Shown piece by piece: positions 37,451 to 48,534 of a DNA stretch of 64,000 nt. The stretch is from Thuidium tamariscinum (lineage: Eukaryota > Streptophyta > Bryopsida > Hypnales > Thuidiaceae). How positions within the stretch are numbered: position 1 is the first letter of the stretch; every line of letters starts with the position of its first letter. The position numbers were made by a program, and so were the translations under genes. Below the pieces are notes generated by a model. The model did no database searches. It worked only from the letters and a program-made list of their open reading frames with translations, and had not been told where the DNA came from. Where the stretch lies: contig OX344753.2 of assembly GCA_947034885.2 (NCBI GenBank), positions 9,858,001 through 9,922,000 on the forward strand. Direction: 5' to 3'.

Positions 37451-37739
37451 AAGCAAGAAATATTTTATTTCCAAAAAACAAAATACAAATTCTTTGATTT
37501 AGGAATGTTTAGGAAATACTTAATAAATGTATAGGACATACTTAAACCATATCATTTATACAAAACCTTTGGCCTTGTTGTTTAATAAATGCAATGGTTT
37601 TTTCATATTTTCTTTTTAAAAAAGAAGATGCCAAAATAAAGAGATCAACAAAAAAAAGATTGCAAAGGAACTTCTTGGAAGACCATGTATCCTTATTTGA
37701 TTTGGAAGATGTCATTGTTTACTTTGTGTATCACTTGAG

Positions 37740-38871
37740 AACAACTTTGAAGGAAAATATATGTACTGATGAAAACAAACAAGTCAAAATATTTTGTTGT
37801 TCATTTTCAACATTACCTCAAGCAAATTCTTTTTTGGCGTGAAGGCTACGTTTCATAAATTATGTTCAATTTTGTTGAATGTTTAAAGTATTATTGTTTG
37901 GCTGAAAGGGATTATTTATGAAATGAAAGTTGTTGTTCAATTCTTGTAGATTGATGTTCACCACATTCAATTCTTTAACCCCAAAATGACCTTGGAATTT
38001 CCTGAGCTTCTAGAAATTTGCTCTAAATTAAACAAAAAGTCAACATTTTGATAAGTTCTATCAATTTTTTTTGAATTGTAACCGTATAAAATCAAACTAG
38101 ACATGTTAGAGATCACATTAGAAAAGAAAACACAACAATATCTCTTACGGATTGAAAGATTATAATGTTTGATCATGAGGGTGTTAAAATTGTGAAAGTG
38201 ATTTGAAGTCTTTTAATCCTTTTTTCACATGTTGAATCGAAAAAGTTGGTCACCAAAAATTGTGATGTTAAAGATCCTAACATGCATAACCCCAATCAAT
38301 TCATAGCTTCTCAAAATCTACTCTACATTTTTTTTAAATGAGTTTCTAATAAGATTTTTTCTCAAAGATCTAGTGTATTTGAGGCTCATTCTCAAGAGCC
38401 CTCAACACTACAAAAGTCAAGATTGCACTAGACACTGGTGCACAAAATCTTAAATAGAAAAATCAAATTTGCACATTTTCAAAATCAGATTTTTGAAGCT
38501 AAAACTTAACTTCAAAAATATTTTTTCAAAAATATACACTACTAAAAATAATAATTTCATAAGATTTTATTTAACTTCAAAAATTGGCCGAGGACACATT
38601 CTGTCCTCAGGGTCACTTTGGGGTTAAACAATTGCTATAGGGGATCAATTCTGGTTTACGATTTACTAAATCTTACATTCTTTTGGATTTACGTGAACAA
38701 ATTCATTTTTTGGTTTATATTTCGTACAAGGGATTTTTTTTAATGAATTACTATTGTTTTGTTTGTTTTTTGTTTTTATAAGAAATGGCAAACCATTGCA
38801 TTAAGAGAATACTATTTTGTTTTATTTCAATCACGTGGAAAGGATCCATTTCTACAAAAAATCAAAAATAA
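37740..38871. other. AT-rich spacer
   Basis: There is no gene or obvious repeat between the partial cassette copy and the 172-bp tandem array. Confidence 0.5.
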
Positions 38872-39311
38872 CTACAAGGGATTCTTTTTTAACGAGAATT
38901 TAGATCTTCCATTCTTTTGGATTCACGTGAAGGGAATTGTTTTTGTGGATGCTTGTTACAAATAATTTGTGTAGCCTAAGCTATGAGTATCATATTCTTG
39001 AATTCACTATTCCTATAAAGGGATTCATTTTTGACCATTCTAACTACAAGGGATTCTTTTTTAACGAGAATTTAGATCTTCCATTCTTTTGGATTCACGT
39101 GAAGGGAATTGTTTTTGTGGATGCTTGTTACAAATAATTTGTGTAGCCTAAGCTATGAGTATCATATTCTTGAATTCACTATTCCTATAAAGGGATTCAT
39201 TTTTGACCATTCTAACTACAAGGGATTCTTTTTTAACGAGAATTTAGATCTTCCATTCTTTTGGATTCACGTGAAGGGAATTGTTTTTGTGGATGCTTGT
39301 TACAAATAATT
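38872..39311 (+). repeat. 172-bp tandem repeat, about 2.6 near-identical copies
   Basis: CTACAAGGGATTCTTTTTTA starts at 38872, 39044 and 39216, exactly 172 bp apart, and the intervening sequence looks identical by eye; the third copy stops after about 95 bp. The units give a repeated open frame of 66 codons, but it has no coding character. The lack of divergence points to recent duplication or ongoing homogenisation, unlike everything around it. Confidence 0.9.
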
Positions 39312-39857
39312 TTTTAAAAACTTCCAAGTTTTGTTTCTTAGATTCACGTAGAAGGGAGTCATTTCTAAATAAAAGGTACAAGAGATCATTCTTTTGAATG
39401 AGAACTTTACATTATTTTGGATTCACATGAAAAGATTCACTTTCTTGAATAATTGATAGAATGCATTTTCTAAATGAACAAATGAGTTTCATTTCTTCAA
39501 ATCCATTATTCATAAGCAAGGATTTTTTTTTTGCATAATAACTACAAGGAATTTTTTTGGGAAATGAAAAATTATAAGTTATATTTTGTTCATAATGTGA
39601 AAAGATCCATTTTTATAAATACTTGTTACAATGGATTCTTCCTTAATGAAACGTACAACTTAAATAAAAGTAGAAAGGTTGTGAATGGAATCCACTATTA
39701 GAAATAATTGCTACAACAAAATCTTTTTCACATGAACTTACAAGATATGTTTTTCAGATGCATGACACGGGTTCTTTTCCGAAGGCTTAGAGTACATCGA
39801 TTTGTTTTTTAATTCAACCCTAAACCCATTTGAAAGAAAGTCAAACAATCCAAACTC
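39312..39857. other. AT-rich DNA related to the 172-bp unit
   Basis: Diverged phrases such as TTTGGATTCACATGAAAAG and ATTCATAAGCAAGGATTT continue after the array, suggesting older copies of the same repeat. Nothing is coding. Confidence 0.4.
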
Positions 39858-39895
39858 AAACCCTAAACCCTAATTCTCCAAACCCTAAACCCTAC
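39858..39895 (+). repeat. Short telomere-like CCCTAAA words
   Basis: AAACCCTAAACCCTAA (39858-39873) and AAACCCTAAACCCTAC (39880-39895) are two-unit copies of the plant telomere repeat. Similar single words occur at 28502-28520 and 28608. They could be telo-box regulatory words, interstitial telomere remnants or chance in AT-rich repeat DNA. Confidence 0.6.
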
Positions 39896-39959
39896 ACTCC
39901 TAAAACCTTTGAACCCAAGAAGCCAAGGAGTTGGAGGCTTGAACTTCACTACGCTGGCA

Positions 39960-40640
39960 CTACTCAAGGCGGGGACGTCCGGTGAGGGCGCGGACTTCAG
40001 GGCGCGGACCATTCTTGGTGCGCAAACGTGCATGCACTTAAAAGGAGGTTGACCTCCCACATGGGATCCCTCCTTGCTCCTATTTATTGCTCTTGGAAGA
40101 TGGTGTCCCTCCTTTTCATGGAAATCGGGAACCATTAAATTCAGTCATGCCTTCTTTTAGATTCCTTGTAGTGAAGGAGAGACAAGAAAGCTTTCTCTCA
40201 CCAATGTTTTTGTTACATTGGCAATGTCAGGGCGCGGACGCAGGGCGCGGACTTGAGGGCGGACAATTCACAGAGGTTGGGGAACTTGTGAGTGTGCATC
40301 TGAATCACACATGGCGCAGACTTCATGTCAAGGCGCGGACTTGAAGTCAGGGTGCGGACTTGAGGTCAGGGCGCGGACGTGGTCGTACAGCACAGGAGGG
40401 AGGACTTTGAAATGCACTTGGGTATGAGATCCTTCAATCCTTCCTTTTCTTGGAGCGGGGAAACCTTTAATTTTAGGAAGAACAACTTGTTCTACATTCC
40501 GACAAGACCATGAAAGCAAGATGCCAAATAAAAAAGCTCAATGGACTAAGATTTGGAAGAAACTTCGTGGAAGAGCATGTCCCCTTTGTTGTGTTGGAAC
40601 ATGTCGTTCCTTACATCTTCTAATACTCCGAACTACTTTG
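39960..40640 (+). repeat. Duplicated cassette, copy 2
   Basis: It repeats the order of copy 1 at 36781-37450: GGGCGCGGACTTCA words (39965-40015 and 40225-40380), GCTCTTGGAAGATGGTGTCC, GGGAACCATTAAA, CACTTGGGTATGAGATCC, TTTTCTTGGAGCGGGG, GACAAGACCATGAAAGCAAG, GACTAAGATTTGGAAG and GCATGTCCCCTTTGTTGTGTTG. The two copies are in direct orientation about 3.2 kb apart. They do not start TG or end CA, so a simple LTR pair is not supported. Confidence 0.7.
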
Positions 40641-40879
40641 AACCTTATTTGTGTCCCAAAAAAGAAACTAGTACTTTGAACTAAAAAGAATTTTATGATT
40701 TAAAAAAAGAAGTCTAAATTCTTCTATTTAGGAAATGTTCCGGATATTTTGAAGAAATATTTAGGGAATATAGAGGAAATGTAGTGTAGTAGATCCAAGA
40801 GTAAAACTTAATTTGTTTAAAATGAAAGAAATAGTAGAGATTTAAAAAAAAAATTCTAGACCTCCAATACGCCACTTCA

Positions 40880-42640
40880 ATTTTTCATCTCATCATCCCC
40901 TTTCCAATTTTTTTTGCATCAAAAACAAAACTATCTTATCCGAAGTCAATGCCATCTTTTTATTTCTTAATTCAGTTCCTTTTCCGTTTTTCTTGCTTCA
41001 TTAATTAGCAGGACTCTTATATTTTTTGCCTCCAATGCAAAAATTCTTTTATGCCAAGTCATTGTCATTCCTTTTTTGTTGAATTATTTAGTCTCCTTGT
41101 TTTTTGGCTTCATTCCTTTTTTATTGAATCATTTTATCTCCTTTTTTTTGGACTTCATTCCTAAAACTCTTGCATTCAAATTGAATGCCAAATTTTTTTA
41201 CGTCATTCCTTTTCCTATGTATTTCCCATTAATTAGCAAAGCTCTTATTCCCCAACTCTATACCATCCTTTTTTTGTTGCATCATTCTATCTTTTTTTGC
41301 CACCATTTCCTTTTCAGATTTTCATTTTTATTGGTCTTCATTAATTTCTAGAACTCTTTTATCCTAATTAGCAATACCAATATTTATTAGTTGAATCATT
41401 CCATTGCCTTTCCTAAATTTATTTGGCTTCATTGATTACCAAAGCTCTTTCATCCAATGTCAATGGGATTCTTTTTTTTGTACCACCAACTGACCAACCC
41501 CTTTACTATTTTTTACCATGTTTTTTACTTTATTCTTTAGCAAAACTTGTCCATGTAACTCAATACCAATTTTTTTTGGCCCTCATTCTCGTTCCTTTTT
41601 TTTTAATCCTAAACCAAAATCTTTTCCGTCTTAACAAATTGTCATTTTTTTCCCGTCAATCCCTTTCCTATTTTTTTTATTCATTAGAAAAACTCTTCCA
41701 TCCCAACTCAATAATAAATGTTTTGTATGGTAAGAAATTGAAGTCTTTCCATTGGCTTTCCATTTCTCGTTTATTAAAATAGGTAATCAAACACAATGTT
41801 TGTTTCATATCTCTTTCACATTTGTTTGCTTTTATTAAGAACATCTAAAATGCACTTTTACTCCAACTGAATGACGTTTTTTTTCCTTCCCTAATTTTTT
41901 TCATAGACTAGAAATGAATCCCACTCCAATTCAATGACTTCTCATTTCATTCCGTACATGTTTTTATGATTGAATCCTATTCCAACTCAATGACATTTTA
42001 CTTCATCAATTTCAAGTCAATCAATTTTATTTTTTCGCCACTAAATTTTTTAATATTTGGTAACCATTTTTTATTAAATATGTACCTATTTCCATGCGAA
42101 CTGAATCATCCCTATTTACTTTTCCCATTTTTTTGGGCTTTGGGTAACAATACACTTCCATTCTAGTTCTGGCAATCACCTGATAGCAAATTAAAGGATG
42201 AGTGTTTGGGATTTATGGTCAATCACTTTAACTTGTAAGTGAAGTTTAGAATCATTCCCAAATAAAATTTACAAAAGCTTGGGTCTCTCCACCCCTCTTT
42301 TGGGGGCATTTATTTTGAAAGCACTTATAAGGCATTCCAAGTCAATGCCTTTTCTTTTGTTGGATTCATTTTTTTTTCGTTTTTTTTGCCTTAATTAGCA
42401 AAATTGTTCCATCCCAAGTTATACAAAAAGTAAATGGCATTACTCTTGTCTTCCTAAGTTTTTTCCAACCGAATGCCATTCATTTTTCATTGATCATTAC
42501 CTTCCTAATTCTTCGAAATTCATTAGCCAAATGTTCCATCCCAACAAAAGACGCTTTATTTCCTAAACCCTTTATAGTTTTATTTTATTGATTTGGAAGA
42601 TTATTTTGTCCCAATTGAATGCCATTTTTTTGGATGTGTA
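40880..42640 (-). repeat. Satellite block 1, about 78-bp units (inverted relative to block 2)
   Basis: Repeated phrases are CTTCATTAATTAGCAAAACT, CTTCCATCCCAACTCAATG, CCATTTTTTTGTTGAATCAT and CCTTTCCTATTTTTTTGG. These are the reverse complements of the phrases in block 2. Unit length is roughly 75-85 bp with heavy divergence and variable T runs. The pyrimidine-rich plus strand gives Phe-rich open frames that are not genes. Confidence 0.75.
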
Positions 42641-42829
42641 ATTGTGTACTATACTCAAAATCCCAAAATATATTAATATGCCATTTCATTGTTCTTTCCT
42701 CAAGGCATTTTTTTATGACTTCTATAAATTGATGATAAAACATAAATGAAAACTATGGATGCAATAGTTTGGTATAAAAATACATACACTTAATTTTTTT
42801 CACTATGCCTATGTTTTAGGAGTTAATGA
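42641..42829. other. Centre between the two opposed satellite blocks
   Basis: About 190 bp of AT-rich sequence without satellite phrases separates the blocks. It would be the loop or fusion point of the large inverted structure. Confidence 0.45.
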
Positions 42830-44360
42830 AGCCCCCCCAAAGAAGGGAAAATGAATGATCCAACAAAAAAATGAATGACATTGAAGTAGAATGGAAGAAT
42901 TTTAGGAATGAAGAGAAAACAAAAAAAGGAAAAGGAAAGATGGAACAAAAAAATAATGGCTTTGAATTGGGATGGAAGAACTTTAGGAAATATTACAAAA
43001 ATAAAATAGGGAAGGGAATGATTCAACAAATAAAGAGAAACTATGAGTTGGAATAAAATAGTCCTACTAATTAATGACGCTAAACAAAAAAGAAAAAGGA
43101 ATGATTCAACAAAAAAGAGAACAAGAACTATGAGTTGGGATGGGAGAATTGTAGAAATGAAGCCAAAAAAATAGGGAAAGAAAATATGGAACAAAAAATG
43201 AACATTTGGCTTTCAATTGGGATGGAAGGATTTTAGAAAGGAAGCCCCCCAAAAGGAAAGAGAATGATGGAATTACAAAAAAATGGCTTTGAATTAGGAT
43301 GGGATAGTCTTGCTAATTAATGAAGCAAAACAAAATCGAAGAAGGAATTATTCAAGAAAAACTAATAGAATAACTATGAGTTGGGATGGGAGAGTTTTAG
43401 GAATGAAGCCAAAAAAATAAGAGAGAGAATGACCAAAACCAAAAAGAATGGCATGGAGTTGGAATAAGAAGAGCTTTGCTAATTAATAAAAAACATAGGA
43501 AACGAAATGATGGAACAAATACAAAATGGCATTCAGTTCGGATGGGAGAGTTCTAGGAATGAAGCCAAACAATAAATAAATAAATGACAATGATTTGGAA
43601 TGAAAGAGTTTTAGGATTCAAGGAAAAAAATAGAAAAGCTTTGTTAATTAATGAGGCGAGAAAAATAGAAAAGGGAATGATTTAACAAAAAACAAATGGC
43701 ATTGAGTTGGGATGGGAGAGTTTTGCTTATGATGCAAAAGAAATTGGAAGGAAATGATGGAATAATAAATTAAAGTTGTTTGGGTGTTAGAGTGAAATGA
43801 TTTAACAATTTAACAATTTTTGGAATGGTGGAGTGACTAGGGATATGGAAATGGTTTGGGTGCTACAGTGATGTGACCTAACATTAAAAAAACTTGGAAT
43901 GGTTTGGATGTTAAAGTAATATGAATGATAAAGAAAAATAAGGAAGGAAATAAAATGTTGTTGGGTTTTGAAAATCCGTTTAAGCTTTATGTTAACAAAA
44001 TGTTGCTGATAAAAGCAAACAAAATGAAAGAGGGATAAGTCCACAAAAAATAAGGAGTCAAAGTGATTTCATCTAACACCCAACACAAATTACGATTGAG
44101 TTGGGACAGAGTTGGGATGCCACAAAAAATAAATGGAATTGAGTTGGGATGAAAGAGTTTTGCTAATGAATCAAAAAATGAAAGGGAAGGGAATGATCAA
44201 CCAAAAATAAATGGCCTTTGGTTGGAATGGAACAATTTTGGTAATCATATGAAATAAAATAGGGAAAAGAAATCATTCTACCCTAGACAAATGGCATTGA
44301 ATTAAAATGGAAGAGTTTTGGTAATGATGGAAAAAAATAGGAAAGGGAATGATTCCACCA
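42830..44360 (+). repeat. Satellite block 2, about 78-bp units
   Basis: Units read: GAGTTGGGATGGGAGAGTTT, TGCTAATTAATGAAGCAAAA (or TAGGAATGAAGCCAAAAAA), GGAAAGGGAATGATTCAAC, AAAAAATAATGGCATT. Examples of successive starts are about 43381, 43458 and 43535, a 77-bp spacing. The block is interrupted at about 43790-44050 by a copy of the neighbouring 75-bp satellite and other sequence. Confidence 0.75.
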
Positions 44361-44499
44361 ATAAAAATAATCGTAGTGACTTGGAATGGAAGTGTGCTTC
44401 AAAAGTCAATGTCCAAAAGGGGAGGTAAAGTGACCCAAGCTTTTGAAAAGCGTACCAATTTATTTTAGGGTGGCCAATTATTTTTAAGGAGCAATATGA

Positions 44500-44850
44500 T
44501 CTAACATTAAAAGAAATAAGGGATGGTGGAGTGCTTTGGAATATAGAAATGGCTTGGGTGTTAGAGTGATATGATCTAACACCCAAAAAATATATGGAAT
44601 GGTGGAGTGATTTGGATATGGAAATGGTTTGGATGTTACAGTGATGTAATTTAACACCTCCTAAAAATATAAAATGGTGGAGTGATTTGGATATGGAAAT
44701 GGTTTGGTTGTTAGAGTGATGTAATTTAACACCTAAAAAACATGGAATGGTGGAGTAATTTGGATATGAAAATGGTTTGGGTATTAGACTAATTAGAGTG
44801 ATATGATCTAACATTAAAAAAAATATAAAGTGTTGGAGTGATTAGGGAAG
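44500..44850 (+). repeat. About 75-bp satellite, four to five units
   Basis: TGGAGTGATTTGGATATGGA with variants starts units near 44527, 44603, 44677, 44751 and 44834. Each continues AATGGTTTGGGTGTTAGAGT and GATATGATCTAACA. A diverged pair of units lies at 43797-43925. A 170-codon antisense open frame across it is a by-product of the repeat. Confidence 0.75.
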
Positions 44851-44924
44851 TGGGAATATGGAATATAAAATGGAAATATGTAGAAGCATATTAATTAATT
44901 TTAAGGTGGTCCACACCCCTGCCT

Positions 44925-45132
44925 AAATCCCGTCCGCGCCCTGATGATCGTGTCCCCGCCCTGACGATCGCGTCCACACCCTACATGTTCTGGAATCCAC
45001 ATGGCAGCCACGTGGCCTATTTTTCCATTATCAAAAAGTCAACTATGTGTTGACTCTACCGGACGGGCGAGAGCTCTACTGGACGGACGGACGGGCAAAC
45101 CGGACGTCCGCCCGGTATGATAACCATGGTAG
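44925..45132. repeat. GTCCGC-motif region just upstream of the hAT coding sequence
   Basis: CGTCCGCGCCCTGA, GTGTCCCCGCCCTGA and CGCGTCCACACCCT at 44930-44985 are reverse-complement relatives of the motif in the 93-bp minisatellite. After a small AGTCAAC/GTTGACT hairpin (about 45036-45054) come GGACGGACGGACGGGC and the palindrome CCGGACGTCCG (45100-45110). The same 11-mer recurs at 48928-48938 on the far side of the transposase. This may be the subterminal repeat region of the hAT element. Confidence 0.5.
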
Positions 45133-47118
45133 TCAAGGAACGTGTACAATATAGTTGTGGATGAGCATTTCTGGGATCGGTTGACCAATGTGCGGGAACT
45201 GATTGCCCCAGTTGTATTCGGTCTATGTGATTTGGATGCAAAGACGCCGTGCATGGGGAAGGTATTGCATATTATGCGGAATTTAGAAAAACATGTGTTT
45301 GGTCTACGAAGAGCACCTTTTTGTTTGGACCTTGACCGAGTAATACCACTGGAGGAGTCCTTTGTAAAACGACGAAAGATGGGGGAGACAGACCTCCATT
45401 ATGCAGGCGCTCTTTTGAACCCATATCTTCTCCACGACAAAGAACTAGCCGACGATCAAAATGCAACAGAGAGATGCAAGGAGGTTCTAACGAAGATATG
45501 TTCTAGCGAAGAGTCCGCGAAGGTGGTGAAGGAATTTGTAGCCTTCCGCCATAGGGAACCTCCATTCGACACCATGTTGGAGCCACAAGAACAAATGTTG
45601 TCGGCCCATGCTTGGTGGGATTTTGAAGGTGCATGTGGGAAGCTAATTGCTCCCATTGCCAAGAGGATTTTGGCCCAACCGGTGTCATCATCTGCATGCG
45701 AACAAAATTGGAGTAGCTACTCTTATGTTCACAACAAGTCTCGGAACAAATTGGCAACAACCCGGGCAACGGATTTGGTGCATGTGTACACCAATTCAAA
45801 AGTTGTGGGCGCATCAAAGAACAAGGATGAGAAGAAATGGTACAGAGACAATGTGGACTACGAGTCCTCCGATGCGGGAAGCGATGCGGAAGACATTGAT
45901 GATGGACCTCATCCACTTGACCAACTGGATGAAGATGACGAGGACAATAACATGGACAATTTGTATGACGAAACGTACCATAGTCCTAATCCAACGAATG
46001 GTGGGTGGAGAGGCAATAATACAAGCATCTATGACTTTCAATCCGATGAGGAGAATGATGGGTACGGTGAAGATGAACCTCGTATAGCAAGATTCATGGA
46101 TGGATCCGGGTTTTTGAATAGCGAATCTATTCTATCGCAGAAGGAGGTCGCTTTTGTAGAGATAGCGGAGGCGGATGGGACAACACTTCCCGATGGTGGG
46201 GATGGTGGCACGGATGAAGGCATTCGTATTTGTCAATCTCCATCCACAAGAGGGGTTCAAGAAAAGGATAATGATGAAGAAAATGATGGAGAAAGGGGTT
46301 GTACGGACAATGAAGAGGTCCCGATCAATACAATTGCAGTAAAGGAAAATGGTACTGAACGTGTAGAAGAGGCCGAGAGTCTAAGCTTTGGCAATACACT
46401 CAAACGTAGAGAAGAGCTCATGCAAGATTTCCCAAAACCACCTCGGAGCGGTGCACCGGGTGCCATATTTGGAACTAGTAGCCAAAATCCGGACGGTTCA
46501 AGGAGCTTAGGGCTTGGACATCGGCTTGTTAATGTTGGCAAGGCAAAGTAGCCTTGCATTGAATTCACTGCCACTATATTATCATCCACCGATGATGATG
46601 GAGATGTGACATTGGCACAGATGAAACGTAATTTAGCTTTGCACACTGCACCGCCACGATGCAATCTGAAATCAGCAGCCTCTCCACCGCAATCTTCGAG
46701 GGCCACAAACATAATCATTCATGGATGTCCCCAGGCAGTGAAATTAGAGGTCAAATTAGGCAATGAAGGTAATAAAAAAAGACCTATGCAGCCTTTTGCG
46801 GTTTCACCAGTGAAGAAATTGAATGCAGGTAGAACCCCCCTTCATGCATGCCTACCTGTTGCGAAGAGGAAAATGAAACCGGTCGCGTGTCTAAATTCTA
46901 GGGAAGAAATGAGTAAATCCATATTGACAGTAAAAGAGGAATACAAGAAGCCAATCAAGCGAAGGAAAGCAAAGAGAAGTAAGCAAGTAGAAGGTGCAGG
47001 ATCTTCATCAGATGGTATGGAGAACACATCGAGCGATGAAGACATAGGATACAGACGAGGATGCGAGAGTAGTGGGGCAGAGGTGAAAGGAGATGATGAT
47101 TATTGTCCTTCTAATTGA
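45133..47118 (+). pseudogene. hAT transposase, C-terminal part, with an in-frame TAG
   Basis: The frame is open from just after a TAG at 45130-45132, so the N-terminal half (BED zinc finger and start of the RNase H fold) is missing, or lies on an unseen exon. It shows the plant hAT order: FWDRLTNVRELIAPVVFGLC with a following MGKVLHIM, then the C-terminal dimerisation region WWDFEGACGKLIAPIAKRIL ... SSSACEQNWSSYSYVHNKSR ... LVHVYTNSK (roughly residues 160-225). After this comes a long acidic tail (Asp/Glu runs). The frame stops at TAG 46549-46551, then stays open in the same frame to 47118 with a Lys/Arg-rich nuclear-signal-like stretch (KKPIKRRKAKRSK) and a Ser/Asp/Glu end. Either the TAG is the true end, or the product was once about 200 residues longer. 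The GC-motif arrays on either side may be its terminal regions. Confidence 0.8.
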
Positions 47119-47336
47119 AGGGATGTAAGCTTAGGGCTTTAGATGCTCATATATACCAAGAGTAGGTGATTATCATCTGTTGTTGAGGAAGACTTTAATA
47201 AACAAGGTTTGTTTTTGTCTTTCATAAATGGTACAACATCTTTGCAAAATCGGAGTATTGGACATCAAATGCAATATGAATGTTTGAATGTGCGCCTAAG
47301 GGATTGTAGTTTCACGAATGGGAATCGAAGAAAACC
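47119..47336. other. Spacer between hAT frame and repeat copy C
   Basis: There is no recognisable feature; this would be the 3' region of the transposase gene. Confidence 0.4.
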
Positions 47337-48275
47337 TAAACCCCTAAAGTTCCATGACTATGTGTTCACCAAAAACGCTCGAAAACTACCATTTCTAGTA
47401 CAACTACCAATTTCCTTGATAAAAACATTTTTTGATACATGTAACCATAGGATCTTGTAGTATAATGTCTACAAAACATGTGGTAAAAATTTCAGAGAAT
47501 TCCACCATGTGGATCAAAAGATATAAGCATTCAAATTCACCTAAACCATTTTTTCAATCCTGCAAAGAATTGGGCAGCTACACTTCACAAGCTCACTTCT
47601 CAAGCAAAAAATGTTGAAAATGGTGGTGCCTCTTTGAATTCAGTTTCCTAAACAAGATGGAGATATGCTCAAAAAATTTCATGTCATTTGGAATTGTACA
47701 ACATGTAGGAACAAAATAGTAAGTAAAAAGAAGTAGAGAATGATTCATAATACTAAATTGTTAAGAATTTAATTATAGAATTAAAAAATGATAATCCCAA
47801 TGGTTGTAATGTTGTAATAATCAATCTACATCCTAGGGTTTTATTTTTTTACAAAAACATTGAAAATTGAGTGAAATAAACAACTTCAAAGTTTCTTTGA
47901 TAGTGGAGAATCCATTACTGCCGCAAACAAAAAAACCTCATAACTTTTGACTCTTTGATTGAAACGGAATGATTCAAAGCTTTCCACTTGTATATAAATG
48001 TAGAAAACCAGTTTAAAATTTTCATTTTTTAAAAAAGTGATTTTTTCTGATCTGCTCGAAGTCCCAAATTGCCCACTTACCAAAAAAAGCAACATATTAG
48101 GCCATAACTTTTGAGTCATATCTCCAAATGTCATGAAATTTGATACACATGAAGATATTCCTCGCCCCCACCTTCTATTAAAATTTCAGCCCAAAATATT
48201 CAAATTTCTAATCACACGTACCTACCCAAAATTTCTATATGGCCCCTAAACGCATGTTGGTCCTTTAGGGGTTAA
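47337..48275 (+). repeat. TTAACCCCTAAAG repeat family, copy C
   Basis: It starts AAACCCCTAAAG and ends CCTTTAGGGGTTAA, about 940 bp. It follows copy B block by block: GACTATGTGTTCACCAAAAA, TTGATACATGTAACCA, TTGGAATTGTACAACATGTA, CCCAATGGTTGTAATGTTGT, GATTCAAAGCTTTCCA. It is least degraded of the copies and the best reference for the family. It lies between the hAT coding region and the GTCCGCC array, so it probably inserted into the hAT element. Confidence 0.8.
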
Positions 48276-48534
48276 AATGTTAAAATATTTGCCTAAAACC
48301 TAAGGGGTTGTAGGTTCACAAATCCTAATTCAATTTCAATATTGAAATGTTTAAATGTGTGGTTAAGGGGTTGTAGGTTCATGAATGGGAACCTAAAAAA
48401 ACATTGAAATGTTTAAATATTTGCTTAGGACGTTGTAGATACATGAACCTGAATCCCAATAAATATGTGAATGTTAAAGGACACTATGAACCCCCCTAAG
48501 ACCTGAGGTTGAGGGCTGAAAAATAAAAAGGGGT
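48276..48534. other. Short tandem phrases next to copy C
   Basis: AAGGGGTTGTAGGTTCA-type phrases recur near 48302, 48366 and 48429 at about 63-bp spacing. It is a small degenerate tandem repeat without coding. Confidence 0.5.

Noticed and set aside
39960..40640. Second LTR of an element starting at 36.8 kb
   Set aside because: The duplicated cassettes lack TG/CA ends and enclose no retroelement coding sequence.
44302..44814. 170-codon minus-strand frame
   Set aside because: It is a product of the 75-bp satellite and shows the same periodic peptide.
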